NCBI GenBank assembly: GCA_001983455.1
Contig: LJDB01000064.1
Span: 1 to 64,000, forward strand
Direction of reading: 5' to 3'
DNA: 64,000 bases
DNA from: Candidatus Epulonipiscium fishelsonii
Lineage (GTDB): Bacteria; Bacillota; Clostridia; Lachnospirales; Cellulosilyticaceae
In this document: positions 16,645 to 25,644 of the stretch, piece by piece
Position numbering within the stretch: the first letter of the stretch is position 1
How the letters are laid out: each line of letters starts with the position of its first letter
Notes under the pieces: model-generated
Databases searched by the model: none
What the model saw: only the letters and a program-made list of their open reading frames with translations
What the model was told of the DNA's origin: nothing
Program-made: the position numbers and the translations under genes

Positions 16645-19600
16645 ATGAAGAGGGGTATTTCAAGGCTTCTGGTAATAGTGATGCTTATATCATTGCTACC
16701 AATAACTGCTTTTGCAGCACCAGATAGGCCAGTAATTGATACGATTGTAAGTGATTTTGAACTTATTTCAAATTCATCTTATCCGCTTGTAACCTTACAT
16801 TTAGATGAACCAGACCCAAGGGATAATCCTGAAAATGCTGATATAGCGTATTATAGAGTATTTTTAACGGATATATCAGAAGGGATTGGGGCACCAAGTG
16901 TAATGCAAACTATATTAGTAGATAATCTTGAAAAATCTGAGTATACAATAGATATAGTAAGCTTATTTGCAAATATAAATATGAATATTTCACCAGGGTC
17001 TTATTATAAAGTGGATGTGCAAGCAGTTGCACAAAGAAGTGTACCAGACCCAGACGGTGAAGGAAGCTCAATAGTGTCTTTTTATTCTCCATCTGTAACT
17101 AAATATTTTGTAACTCCTTTTGATACTAAAATGAGAGTTATACAAGCTGAAGATTCAACTGATGATGCAGATGTTAAAAATATAATGCAAGTTACTTGGC
17201 AATATATAAAAGATATGAACTATTCAGTATATATTGGCTCAGGTAAATTTGACAATCCAAAAGACCTTATGGAATTTGAAGGGGTTCTTAGAAAAGATAT
17301 AAATTTTGAGCAAGCATATGATTATATAAATGAACAAGGACTTATGCAATGGAATTATGACACAGCAATGCCTGGACGAACTTATACAGTTATAGTTCTT
17401 CCCAGAGTTCCTGATGCAAACCCATATTTGGATGATACATTTTTGCCTATGGATATTGATTCAAAAGCTGTTGTCGCAGTTGCCGAAATTATTTTATCTT
17501 ATTTTGAAGTCGATAGTAACCATATGGCTTTAAACTGGATTGTAAACTTAGGCCAATTAAAACTAAAAAACATTGAAGTATGGATGAGTGCTGACGGTGG
17601 GATTGATAAAAAAATGGCCACCATTAGACCAGAGTCTCAAAATATATCGGTAAGCCGAGGGCCGTTTGAGATACTCTATCCAAAAGTTAGAACTGAGTAT
17701 TATTTAATATTCTATTTTGAAGATGATGCTAACGAGGAAACTCCTGATATTGTTGAGAGTACAAGAGTTGTAATTGACCCAACTTCACCAGATTATAAAC
17801 CACCTTCACCAGTAATTCCCGAGCCTGTAAGTAGAGATATAGACTTTGGAGATCTTGGACCAGACGAACTTGAATCACGTTATTTATTGACAGGTGATGA
17901 CATTGATGCAGATGATTTTAGCATATGGGAACATTTATTCCATGTTTCTTCTACAGAAGATCCTTTTGAAATTCAGCTTATTTGGGATGCATATAAAGAT
18001 AAACTTGGCAAAATAGATAGCAACGTGATGTTTGACATTTGGGTATCTGATGAAATGGAAACTCTTAATGAGGATATATATCCAGATGTAGTTCCAAACC
18101 ATGTTTATGACCCACTTGATTCAAGCGACACCAAATTTGTGTATGCTCATAACGGAAATGAGATTGGATATAAACTAAAACTAGAAAATTATTATAACCA
18201 AGTAGATGGGGGGCAACTAGAAAAGACTGTATTAATTCCTAATGAAACATATTATATAAAGGTAGTTGCCAAATATAGAAACGTGGCAGATAATGATCCA
18301 CGAAAAAATTCTGAACCAACTACAGTTATAATTAATGTTGGTACAGGTGGAGATATTTTTCAACCACCATTATTAGGTAAAGCACCATTTCAAATTAAGG
18401 AAAACAGCGTTACATCAACTACTGCTATTGTAACTTGGCTTGAATCATGGCACGAAATTATGCCAAAAGAACCTGATGTATATGCAGGGAACGAGGCCGA
18501 ATACCTTTTAGCTCAAACTTGGAACTCTGTTGTATACCTTGATAAAAGTTCACCTTATATTAGATTTAGAAATATACATGCAAATACACCAGACTCTGCT
18601 GGTGGAGATGACTCAACAGAAAACAAACGTAATAAAAAAAGTAGCAATTCAATAAGTGATGAAGTCTTTGGTAAACGTATATTTAGGGTGCAAAATGACC
18701 TCGATGAATTTATTGAAGATGTAGGAGACATTGCTGGAGGTAATTACTACGATAATTACTATATGGATAGGGAACTAACCGTAGGTACAAATGTTAAATA
18801 CGAAGTTAGACTAGAGCGATATTTGGATATTCAAGACGAAATTGGAGATAAAAGCATTGAAGAATGGGTTCACAATATACCTGATTCAGATACAGAAAAT
18901 TGGGACCAATTCACGCCATTTAATGAAGAAGATCCTGAACTTGATGCCGTTAATTGGAAAGAACATAGATTAAGTGGATTAGTTCCAAATACTCAATATG
19001 TTGTACTGATGCGTGCTTTCAGATGGTTGCCTGATGGAACAAAAAGCATGCAAACTTATCCTAGTTATCTATTGTTTACAACAGAACCTGATGTTGAGGA
19101 AGAAAATGAAACACCAACTTCACCAGATCTTCAACTTGAAGATACTACCGATACAACTATTACTGTAACTTGGGATGCATACAACCCTGCATTTACATAT
19201 GAACTGGTTTATGGTCTAACTGAAAATCTTGAAGCTGCTATTCCTTGGGATGTTTCAGAACTTTCTGAAGACTCTGTCCCTAGTGATGGACAATATGTAG
19301 AAGGATATTCTGCGTATGTTACAATAAACGGACTATTCCCTGATACGGGTTATTATATTTGGGTAAGAACTATTAATCCAAAATCAGAAGAAGTTTCTGC
19401 TTGGAGTAACCCTGTTTATGGAGTAACAGATGGTTTGACAGCACCATATCCACCTTTTGGTGTTGGTCCTGCTGCTTTGCAAAGTCTTCTTGATATTGGA
19501 GTTGACATAAATCCTGTAAGTTGGGACTATATCACTGTTGAATGGGTTTTAAATGACAATGACAAAGGCGGAGAATCAGAAGGTAATGTTGACAAAGAGT

Positions 19601-20997
19601 ATAAATATCTAGTTCAATTTGCTGACAATAAGGACTTTCTTGAGCCAATCGTAGTTATAACTGACGATGCTGGTGGCGAAGCTGGTGATGCACAAGAAAT
19701 TCTTTCCAAAAATATTGTAAAATTTAATGAACTTAGACCAAACCAAAATTATTATGTAAGAGTTAAGACACTGTTTTTCTTAACTGACAGAGAACAAGAA
19801 AAAACTCTTTCTACTGAGTCAGAATTTACTCCTGGAATTATGATACCAACCGAACCAAGCGATGATGAATTTGATGGTGGTGAAAACGAAAACGTTGTTG
19901 AGTATGATAAAGACACTGATGAAAGCTATGACGATGGCGTTTGGGAATATGAAATATTAAACCCAAATGGAATAATAACAGATATTATTGATGATGATGA
20001 GTATGTATTTGAAATAGATATGCAACTTTATAGAGATTTTTATGACGCAAGTTTAAGAGTTGTTAAAATGCCAAAAGAAGTAATGACTGCTCTACAAAAT
20101 CTTGATATGCAACTTAAAGTCATTACAAATGTTGGCCAATACAAAATTGATCCAGACGGATTGCAATATTATACTGACCAAGCTAAACAAGGAGATATCA
20201 TTCAGTTTGATTTCCAAACTTTGCTTGAGTATGACTTAGAAAAAGTGAAAAAAGAATATCCATATACAATTCAATCAGCAGAATCAATGGCTGTTAGCAT
20301 GCATAGTGACACCAAAGTAATTGATGATATGTCTCAACTTGAAGACTATATGGAAGTATCTTTAAAACTAGAAAATGAATATGACTATATCGCTAAAAAT
20401 ATTAAACCAATGATATATGATCATTCTGACCGTCAATGGGAAGATGTTCCATTTGTTGATGTAGATTATTTAGAAGATGGTTCTTATCTAACATTCAGAA
20501 CGCCTGTACTAGGTGTTTATGGATTGCAAGTTATTGAGGACAGTCAAAGTGTTCAAAATCTTCCTTATGGTATGCAATATATTGCAACTCAATATGGAAT
20601 TGAACAAATTGGTCAAAAATACACTGAAATGGATCTTGTTCAACCTGCTCAGTTTGTAAACTTGATGCTTGGTATTACAACTAATGAGGAAAAAATTGAT
20701 CTTGATGGATGGCTTAGTGATGCAAGTTATGATATGGCTGCCATTTCTGGATTGTTTGTTGAAGATAGTAAAGGAATTGTTACTGAACAAGAAGTAGTAA
20801 GTGGAATTGTTAGATTGCACGAATTAAGGACTGGTGATCGAATTAAACCATCAAATGTAACATTTAATGGTCTTGACCCAGTGTACCAAGAAAATGTATC
20901 CAAAGCATACGCTATTGGATTAATTGATGATATTGAACCAACTAGTGGTGTAACATATGAAGAACTGTGTGATCTGCTACTTGGAATAGGACTATAA
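16645..20997 (+). CDS. second giant secreted fibronectin type III-like surface protein
   Basis: The 1450-residue protein has a signal peptide (cleavage near 25, AFA-AP), an acidic composition and FnIII-like modules at about 580-700 (APFQIKENSVTSTTAIVTW), 820-925 (SPDLQLEDTTDTTITVTWDAY, ending WSNPVYGVTDG) and 930-1060. The C-terminal 140 residues repeat the weak SLH-like pattern (YQENVSKAYAIGLIDDIEPTSGVTYEEL). GGAGG lies 5 nt before its ATG. It follows the 1845-residue gene by 90 nt, and both probably share one transcript ended by the strong terminator at 20998-21038. The partner architecture suggests the two proteins act in the same surface layer. Confidence 0.8.
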   Translation: MKRGISRLLVIVMLISLLPITAFAAPDRPVIDTIVSDFELISNSSYPLVTLHLDEPDPRDNPENADIAYYRVFLTDISEGIGAPSVMQTILVDNLEKSEYTIDIVSLFANINMNISPGSYYKVDVQAVAQRSVPDPDGEGSSIVSFYSPSVTKYFVTPFDTKMRVIQAEDSTDDADVKNIMQVTWQYIKDMNYSVYIGSGKFDNPKDLMEFEGVLRKDINFEQAYDYINEQGLMQWNYDTAMPGRTYTVIVLPRVPDANPYLDDTFLPMDIDSKAVVAVAEIILSYFEVDSNHMALNWIVNLGQLKLKNIEVWMSADGGIDKKMATIRPESQNISVSRGPFEILYPKVRTEYYLIFYFEDDANEETPDIVESTRVVIDPTSPDYKPPSPVIPEPVSRDIDFGDLGPDELESRYLLTGDDIDADDFSIWEHLFHVSSTEDPFEIQLIWDAYKDKLGKIDSNVMFDIWVSDEMETLNEDIYPDVVPNHVYDPLDSSDTKFVYAHNGNEIGYKLKLENYYNQVDGGQLEKTVLIPNETYYIKVVAKYRNVADNDPRKNSEPTTVIINVGTGGDIFQPPLLGKAPFQIKENSVTSTTAIVTWLESWHEIMPKEPDVYAGNEAEYLLAQTWNSVVYLDKSSPYIRFRNIHANTPDSAGGDDSTENKRNKKSSNSISDEVFGKRIFRVQNDLDEFIEDVGDIAGGNYYDNYYMDRELTVGTNVKYEVRLERYLDIQDEIGDKSIEEWVHNIPDSDTENWDQFTPFNEEDPELDAVNWKEHRLSGLVPNTQYVVLMRAFRWLPDGTKSMQTYPSYLLFTTEPDVEEENETPTSPDLQLEDTTDTTITVTWDAYNPAFTYELVYGLTENLEAAIPWDVSELSEDSVPSDGQYVEGYSAYVTINGLFPDTGYYIWVRTINPKSEEVSAWSNPVYGVTDGLTAPYPPFGVGPAALQSLLDIGVDINPVSWDYITVEWVLNDNDKGGESEGNVDKEYKYLVQFADNKDFLEPIVVITDDAGGEAGDAQEILSKNIVKFNELRPNQNYYVRVKTLFFLTDREQEKTLSTESEFTPGIMIPTEPSDDEFDGGENENVVEYDKDTDESYDDGVWEYEILNPNGIITDIIDDDEYVFEIDMQLYRDFYDASLRVVKMPKEVMTALQNLDMQLKVITNVGQYKIDPDGLQYYTDQAKQGDIIQFDFQTLLEYDLEKVKKEYPYTIQSAESMAVSMHSDTKVIDDMSQLEDYMEVSLKLENEYDYIAKNIKPMIYDHSDRQWEDVPFVDVDYLEDGSYLTFRTPVLGVYGLQVIEDSQSVQNLPYGMQYIATQYGIEQIGQKYTEMDLVQPAQFVNLMLGITTNEEKIDLDGWLSDASYDMAAISGLFVEDSKGIVTEQEVVSGIVRLHELRTGDRIKPSNVTFNGLDPVYQENVSKAYAIGLIDDIEPTSGVTYEELCDLLLGIGL

Positions 20998-21038
20998 AAA
21001 AAGTATTGCACCGGTAAATTATTGGTGCAATACTTTTT
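20998..21038. terminator. bidirectional terminator
   Basis: A perfect 15-bp stem (AAAAAGTATTGCACC with its complement, 11-nt loop) has A residues on one side and T residues on the other. It ends both the plus-strand giant genes and the minus-strand mcp-cheV operon. Confidence 0.9.
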
Positions 21039-21053
21039 ATTATCCGTTATTTA

Positions 21054-21956
21054 TTAGTCATGTCCAAAAAACATATTTACAACATCCACTAGTTCTTTCA
21101 TTGAAGGTTTACTAATCTGCATATCTGCTCCAATAGCTTTCCCTTTGTGATAAAGCTGTTCTGTGATTAGAGAAGAAAATATTATTACAGGTAAAGAATT
21201 TAATATTGGGTCTTCTTTAATAGATCTTGTCAAAGTATATCCATCAAGTATAGGCATTTCAACATCTGTAATTACAAGTTGCATTTCTCTTTCAAAGTTT
21301 TCTTCCAATTCATCTTTTACTGCAAATATATAGTCTTGTGCTTGTTTTCCATTTTCAAATATTTTAATATTGTGGTATCCACCTTCTTCAAGGGAACATT
21401 TTAAAAGTTCTCTAATTGCACGTGAGTCTTCTACCAAAATTATTTTTTCATCCTTCTTAAGATTTTTTGAATTAAAGATAGAGTGACGATCTTTTTCGTA
21501 GCCTTTTCCAATTCCAGCTTGAATAGTAATACTTTCAAAGTCTAGCAAAACTATAATCTGATCATTTTGCATAACAGTACCTATTGTCACACTTTCTTTA
21601 TTTACCGTGTTAGTTTGTTTAATCTCTTCCCAACGGATACGTCTAATTCCTTCAACCTTATTAACCAAAAATACTACTATGGTTTCATTAAATTCACATA
21701 GTAATCCCAGCATTTCAGAAAAATCTACTGTCTTCTTACCATGTAAAACTATACTCAAGTCAATTACCGTATCCATTTGTCCACGAATACTAGTAAGCCC
21801 TGCAATTTGCTCATTAGATTTTGGCAAAGGGGTTACTCCTTCAATAGACACAATGCCTTTTACTTTCAATACATTAATACCATATTTTCTTTCATTTACT
21901 ACAAATTCTACTATTTCAACTTCGCCAGTTCCTGCATTCAATAATATATCATCCAT
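21054..21956 (-). CDS. cheV: CheV chemotaxis coupling protein (CheW domain plus receiver)
   Basis: The 300-residue protein joins an N-terminal CheW-like coupling domain (about 10-150, with PLPKSNEQIAGLTSIRGQ and VIDLSIVL) to a C-terminal response-regulator receiver (about 172-298). The receiver has the acidic pocket LVEDS, the phosphorylated Asp in TDVEMPILDG, and the conserved Lys in ISKPS. CheV links chemoreceptors to CheA and adjusts sensitivity. It starts 11 nt after the mcp gene, so the pair is one operon. Confidence 0.92.
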   Translation of the reverse strand: MDDILLNAGTGEVEIVEFVVNERKYGINVLKVKGIVSIEGVTPLPKSNEQIAGLTSIRGQMDTVIDLSIVLHGKKTVDFSEMLGLLCEFNETIVVFLVNKVEGIRRIRWEEIKQTNTVNKESVTIGTVMQNDQIIVLLDFESITIQAGIGKGYEKDRHSIFNSKNLKKDEKIILVEDSRAIRELLKCSLEEGGYHNIKIFENGKQAQDYIFAVKDELEENFEREMQLVITDVEMPILDGYTLTRSIKEDPILNSLPVIIFSSLITEQLYHKGKAIGADMQISKPSMKELVDVVNMFFGHD

Positions 21957-21967
21957 ATTTTTCTCCC

Positions 21968-23641
21968 CTACTTAATTTTAAAGTAATCAATCAATTCTTT
22001 CAGTTCTAAAGCTTGTGCACTAAGTTCTTGGCTTATTGCTGCTCCTTCTTCAGAGCTATTTACATTTGACTTTACTACAATATTTAATCTTTTAGTTCCG
22101 TCATTTAATTCTTCTACCGATTTTTTTTGTACCTGTGCATATTTTAATAATTCACCCATAATTGTATTTGTATCCTCAACAGAACTATGAATTTCTTCAA
22201 ATTGTACTGAGGTAACGTCTACTTTTTCAGAGCCTTTTTCTGCTTCTTGTACACTATTTTTAATCATAGCTTCAATATCTTTTACTGCTTCAGAACTTTT
22301 TGTAGCTAAATCCCGAATTTCATTTGCAACAACCGCAAATCCTTTTCCAGACTCTCCTGCTCTTGCTGCTTCAATTGCAGCATTTAAAGCTAATAAGTTT
22401 GTTTGTCCCGCAATTGATTCTACCGTTTTAACAACTTCAGAAATGTTGTTACTAGATTTATTTATTCCATCCATAGCAACTTTCATATCATCCATACTAA
22501 TTTTTCCATCTTTAGCTTTTTTACGTGTAGTACCAATCATATTCTTAGTATTGTTAACTTGTTTAACATTATCCATTACAGTGTTTGATAACACCTCTGT
22601 TTGTTCCAAAAACGCTTTAATTATTTCTTCTTGTTGAGTTGCACCTGTTGCTAGATCAGTTGAATTTTTAGCAATAGTATTTGATTGCTGAGTAAAGTCT
22701 TGTGCAATCAAAGAAATTTTAGCTAATCTAGTGTTCGTCTCTCTCATAAAGATTTCAATAGAGTTTGCCATATTTTCAAACTCACCCGTGTAATTTTCTT
22801 TTAACTCACAATCAAAATTTCCTTTTGATAAATTTGACATAACACGGTCTATATCTGCAATATAAGAGTGTAGTACCTTCATAGAATGTCCAATTGTTTT
22901 TGATAATCTTCCAATTGCATCATCTACTTCATATGTAATATTTGGTGCTTGCAAATTTCCTTTAGCCATTTCGCCTGCAACTGCTTCCAAGCTTCTTAAA
23001 GGATGTGCTATACTAAAAGTAATTTTTTTAGCTAAAAATATACTTGCAATAATACAGGCAATTAATAATCCTGTTAATAACGTCATACTTACTACATTTA
23101 TAATCGTAATTTGAGTAATCATTTGTTCTTGATCAGCTTTAATGTCTTCATTCAATTGATTGGCTAATACTATAGCCTCTGCTAAGTAAGCATTACATTT
23201 TGTATCAAACAATTCATACGCTAATGCTAAATTATCTGATATAATTGCATTCATGATTTCATCTGCTGCTTCAATCCATAGAGTAATTATGTCTTCATAT
23301 TCTGTAATTAAAGATTTATCCACAATTTCACTTGACTTTAAAATTGATACATTTTCTAAAATCAAGTCTACGCATCTTTCAACTTCTTTTATATAATCGG
23401 AAAAGTCTTTATCTTTAGCATGAATATACATTTCTCTAACAATTTTGGCTCCCTCGTTAACTTCAAGTCTAACTGTATTAACAGCTTTATTAGCTTCATA
23501 TGGACCAGATACAAAACCATCTAAAGTATTTTCACTAGTCCATAAACTTGCAACTCCAGTAATAGTCATAAATACATTTAAAGCTATGACAATGTGGAAG
23601 CCTCTCATTATTCTATTTTTAATACTCAAATTAGATAACAT
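21968..23641 (-). CDS. methyl-accepting chemotaxis protein
   Basis: A 557-residue transmembrane chemoreceptor. The N-terminal membrane helix is at about 12-33, and a four-helix-bundle type periplasmic part with long helices reaches to about 180. The second membrane helix (about 183-206) is followed by a HAMP region and the cytoplasmic signalling coiled coil. The hairpin tip reads [22 protein letters not shown], the CheA/CheW contact site. The start is the ATG at 23641, 5 nt after GGAGG. The ligand is unknown. It is co-transcribed with cheV from the promoter at 23697-23725. Confidence 0.92.
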   Translation of the reverse strand: MLSNLSIKNRIMRGFHIVIALNVFMTITGVASLWTSENTLDGFVSGPYEANKAVNTVRLEVNEGAKIVREMYIHAKDKDFSDYIKEVERCVDLILENVSILKSSEIVDKSLITEYEDIITLWIEAADEIMNAIISDNLALAYELFDTKCNAYLAEAIVLANQLNEDIKADQEQMITQITIINVVSMTLLTGLLIACIIASIFLAKKITFSIAHPLRSLEAVAGEMAKGNLQAPNITYEVDDAIGRLSKTIGHSMKVLHSYIADIDRVMSNLSKGNFDCELKENYTGEFENMANSIEIFMRETNTRLAKISLIAQDFTQQSNTIAKNSTDLATGATQQEEIIKAFLEQTEVLSNTVMDNVKQVNNTKNMIGTTRKKAKDGKISMDDMKVAMDGINKSSNNISEVVKTVESIAGQTNLLALNAAIEAARAGESGKGFAVVANEIRDLATKSSEAVKDIEAMIKNSVQEAEKGSEKVDVTSVQFEEIHSSVEDTNTIMGELLKYAQVQKKSVEELNDGTKRLNIVVKSNVNSSEEGAAISQELSAQALELKELIDYFKIK

Positions 23642-23696
23642 ACATTCCTCCTCTATAATCAAATAAAATTAATATAAAAAATAAAAATTTTATTTA

Positions 23697-23725
23697 ATTA
23701 TATCATTTTTATTTTTTTCTGTAAA
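23697..23725 (-). promoter_or_regulatory. promoter of mcp-cheV
   Basis: On the minus strand TTTACA (23725-23720) and a perfect TATAAT (23702-23697) are 17 bp apart, a sigma-A type promoter 56 bp before the mcp start codon. It does not resemble the sigma-28 consensus often used for chemotaxis genes. Confidence 0.7.
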
Positions 23726-23752
23726 GACAGATAAAGATAAATTTAAGTATAA

Positions 23753-24496
23753 TTAAATATTTTTTACGAATTTTTTGATTAATTCTTCAGTAATCTTCTT
23801 ATCTTCTGTAGAAAAATAACAATGGTAGGAGTTTTTTAATAGTCTTGTTTTTAATATTTTGTTATTCATTTTATTTTTAAAATATAAAATACTTTTATAA
23901 TTTACTGTCTCATCTTTTTTGGATTGAATAGCTAAAGTAGGAATTGTTATAGTTGGAATTATTTTTCTTGTGTTTAAAATAAGTTTAACAACGCCTAGTA
24001 AAGGTTTAATCCATTTTATATATTCATACCATGTTCCTTTTTGCATGCTATACATTTGTTCATATGTTTGAGTAAATTTACGAGTGGTATTTTTCTTTGA
24101 AAAAATTACTTTGAGACATACCCATAACTGCGTTGCACTAATTTTTACTTTCATAGGTGTATTAATTAATATTATCCCATCCACTTTAAATTCCTCTGCA
24201 AAATCAAGACAAAACAATCCCCCCATGGAATGTCCTATCAAAATCACTTTATCATATTCATATTTCATAATGCTTATTTGTTCTTTTGTATAATCACTCC
24301 ATGTATTATACGAACTTTTTGCAAACTCATCCACACTTCCTCCATGTCCAGGTAAAAGTATTACTTTGCAATTGTATCCACAGTTATACAACATCTCAGC
24401 TATTTGTCTAAATTGATTTGGGCTGCCGAAAATTCCATGTATACATAAAAATCCTATGTTACTGTTTGTTTTATAATAGTAGGGTTTGTGACTCAT
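23753..24496 (-). CDS. alpha/beta hydrolase, carboxylesterase/monoacylglycerol lipase-like
   Basis: The 247-residue protein has the length and order of motifs of small bacterial carboxylesterases. The oxyanion segment is CIHGIFGSPNQF, the nucleophile elbow is GHSMGG (catalytic Ser), a late Asp is in SKKDETVNY, and a C-terminal His is in NSYHCYFS. No signal peptide is seen, so it should be cytoplasmic and act on short-chain or glycerol esters. It lies 9 nt behind ytvI in the same direction, apparently co-transcribed. Confidence 0.8.
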   Translation of the reverse strand: MSHKPYYYKTNSNIGFLCIHGIFGSPNQFRQIAEMLYNCGYNCKVILLPGHGGSVDEFAKSSYNTWSDYTKEQISIMKYEYDKVILIGHSMGGLFCLDFAEEFKVDGIILINTPMKVKISATQLWVCLKVIFSKKNTTRKFTQTYEQMYSMQKGTWYEYIKWIKPLLGVVKLILNTRKIIPTITIPTLAIQSKKDETVNYKSILYFKNKMNNKILKTRLLKNSYHCYFSTEDKKITEELIKKFVKNI

Positions 24497-24505
24497 TATA
24501 TTCTC

Positions 24506-25570
24506 CTAAATCTGTTGTTTAAAGTTTGGAATAACGCCAATATCTTGTAAGGTCTTAATAGTGACAGCTGTAATTGGGCCAACAATTATACCTAGTGGAC
24601 CAATTAATTTCAGTCCTATATAAATTGACATAATTGTCACTAGTGCGTACACACCGATTTGTCCAGAAAGAACTCGTGGTTCAACAATTTGTCTTGTAAT
24701 TAACACTAGTCCATATATACCAAAAAGCCCTATGCTTATTGAATAATTTCCCATTATTAGATGGTATACTCCCCATGTAATTAAAATTGCTCCACTCCCC
24801 AATGCTGGAAGGGAATCAAAAATGGCAATTACTAAACTTATTAGTAAAAAATGTTCTCTCCTCAACCAAAGCAATCCTACAAAGCAAATTGAGAATACTA
24901 CACACATTAATATTATTTGTGTTTTAATGTATCCGCCTACGGCATTTTTTAATCCTAGTTTAATAAGAACAATCTTTTTTAATATTGATATAGGTAGTTG
25001 GGCTATAATAAAGTCCTTTATTTTTTTCCTATCTTTAGTCATAAAAAAAGTTGATAGCAATGTGATTACGGTAAAAAATAAACTTGTAGGAACTACACTT
25101 AGCATATCATAAAAATAAGGCACTACTTCATTCAAAGATTGACCAATAGCATTTAAAATTTCATTAATTAAATTGTCTAGTGTTGCCATATCTGTTGGCA
25201 AATTGAATATGGTTCCTAATTTACCCAGATTACTTTCAATTATATCTATCACTTCTACAATTTGCAATTTATATACAGGATAAGAATCTTTTACAGATAT
25301 TATTTGTGTATATAACATTTTGCTTAATTTAAAAATTACCCAACAAATTCCTGTTAGAACTGTCAGCATAGAAATAATTGTGGCAATTCCTCGTGATAGC
25401 TTTAATTTATTTTTTAAAAAACTTACACACGGATCAAGTATTCCTCCCAAAAGCCAAGCTACAATAAAAGGAGCTATGAGCTCTAATATATAATTTATAA
25501 AAATATATATTCCTAATAAAACTAAGACTGCATATATAGATTTTTCCAATATCTCTTTTTTAATTATCAA
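24506..25570 (-). CDS. ytvI: AI-2E/YtvI family sporulation membrane protein
   Basis: The 354-residue polytopic protein has two N-terminal helices, a soluble middle segment and five or so C-terminal helices, the plan of the AI-2E transporter superfamily. The block LPALGSGAILITWGVYHLIMGN and RQIVEPRVLSGQIG fits the YtvI subgroup found in spore formers. I start at TTG 25570 because AAAGGTGAG lies just upstream; the in-frame GTG at 25579 is inside that binding site. Its role in sporulation is not defined. It follows glgP after a terminator and is ahead of the hydrolase gene. Confidence 0.75.
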   Translation of the reverse strand: MIIKKEILEKSIYAVLVLLGIYIFINYILELIAPFIVAWLLGGILDPCVSFLKNKLKLSRGIATIISMLTVLTGICWVIFKLSKMLYTQIISVKDSYPVYKLQIVEVIDIIESNLGKLGTIFNLPTDMATLDNLINEILNAIGQSLNEVVPYFYDMLSVVPTSLFFTVITLLSTFFMTKDRKKIKDFIIAQLPISILKKIVLIKLGLKNAVGGYIKTQIILMCVVFSICFVGLLWLRREHFLLISLVIAIFDSLPALGSGAILITWGVYHLIMGNYSISIGLFGIYGLVLITRQIVEPRVLSGQIGVYALVTIMSIYIGLKLIGPLGIIVGPITAVTIKTLQDIGVIPNFKQQI

Positions 25571-25611
25571 ATTTCTCACCTTTGTCTTTTCTTCTTATTC
25601 GTGATAACGTG

Positions 25612-25638
25612 CAAAAATAGGGGATTTTATGTCCCCTA
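25612..25638 (-). terminator. terminator after glycogen phosphorylase
   Basis: Read on the minus strand, TAGGGGA and TCCCCTA form a perfect 7-bp stem followed by TTTTT, 7 nt behind the glgP stop codon. Confidence 0.75.
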
Positions 25639-25644
25639 AAAATT

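Noticed and set aside
7167-25609. Identical 15-mer TTATTCGTGATAACG at 7167-7181 and 25595-25609
   Set aside because: In 64 kb of A/T-rich DNA several chance 15-base matches are expected; although it can fold, nothing else links the two sites.
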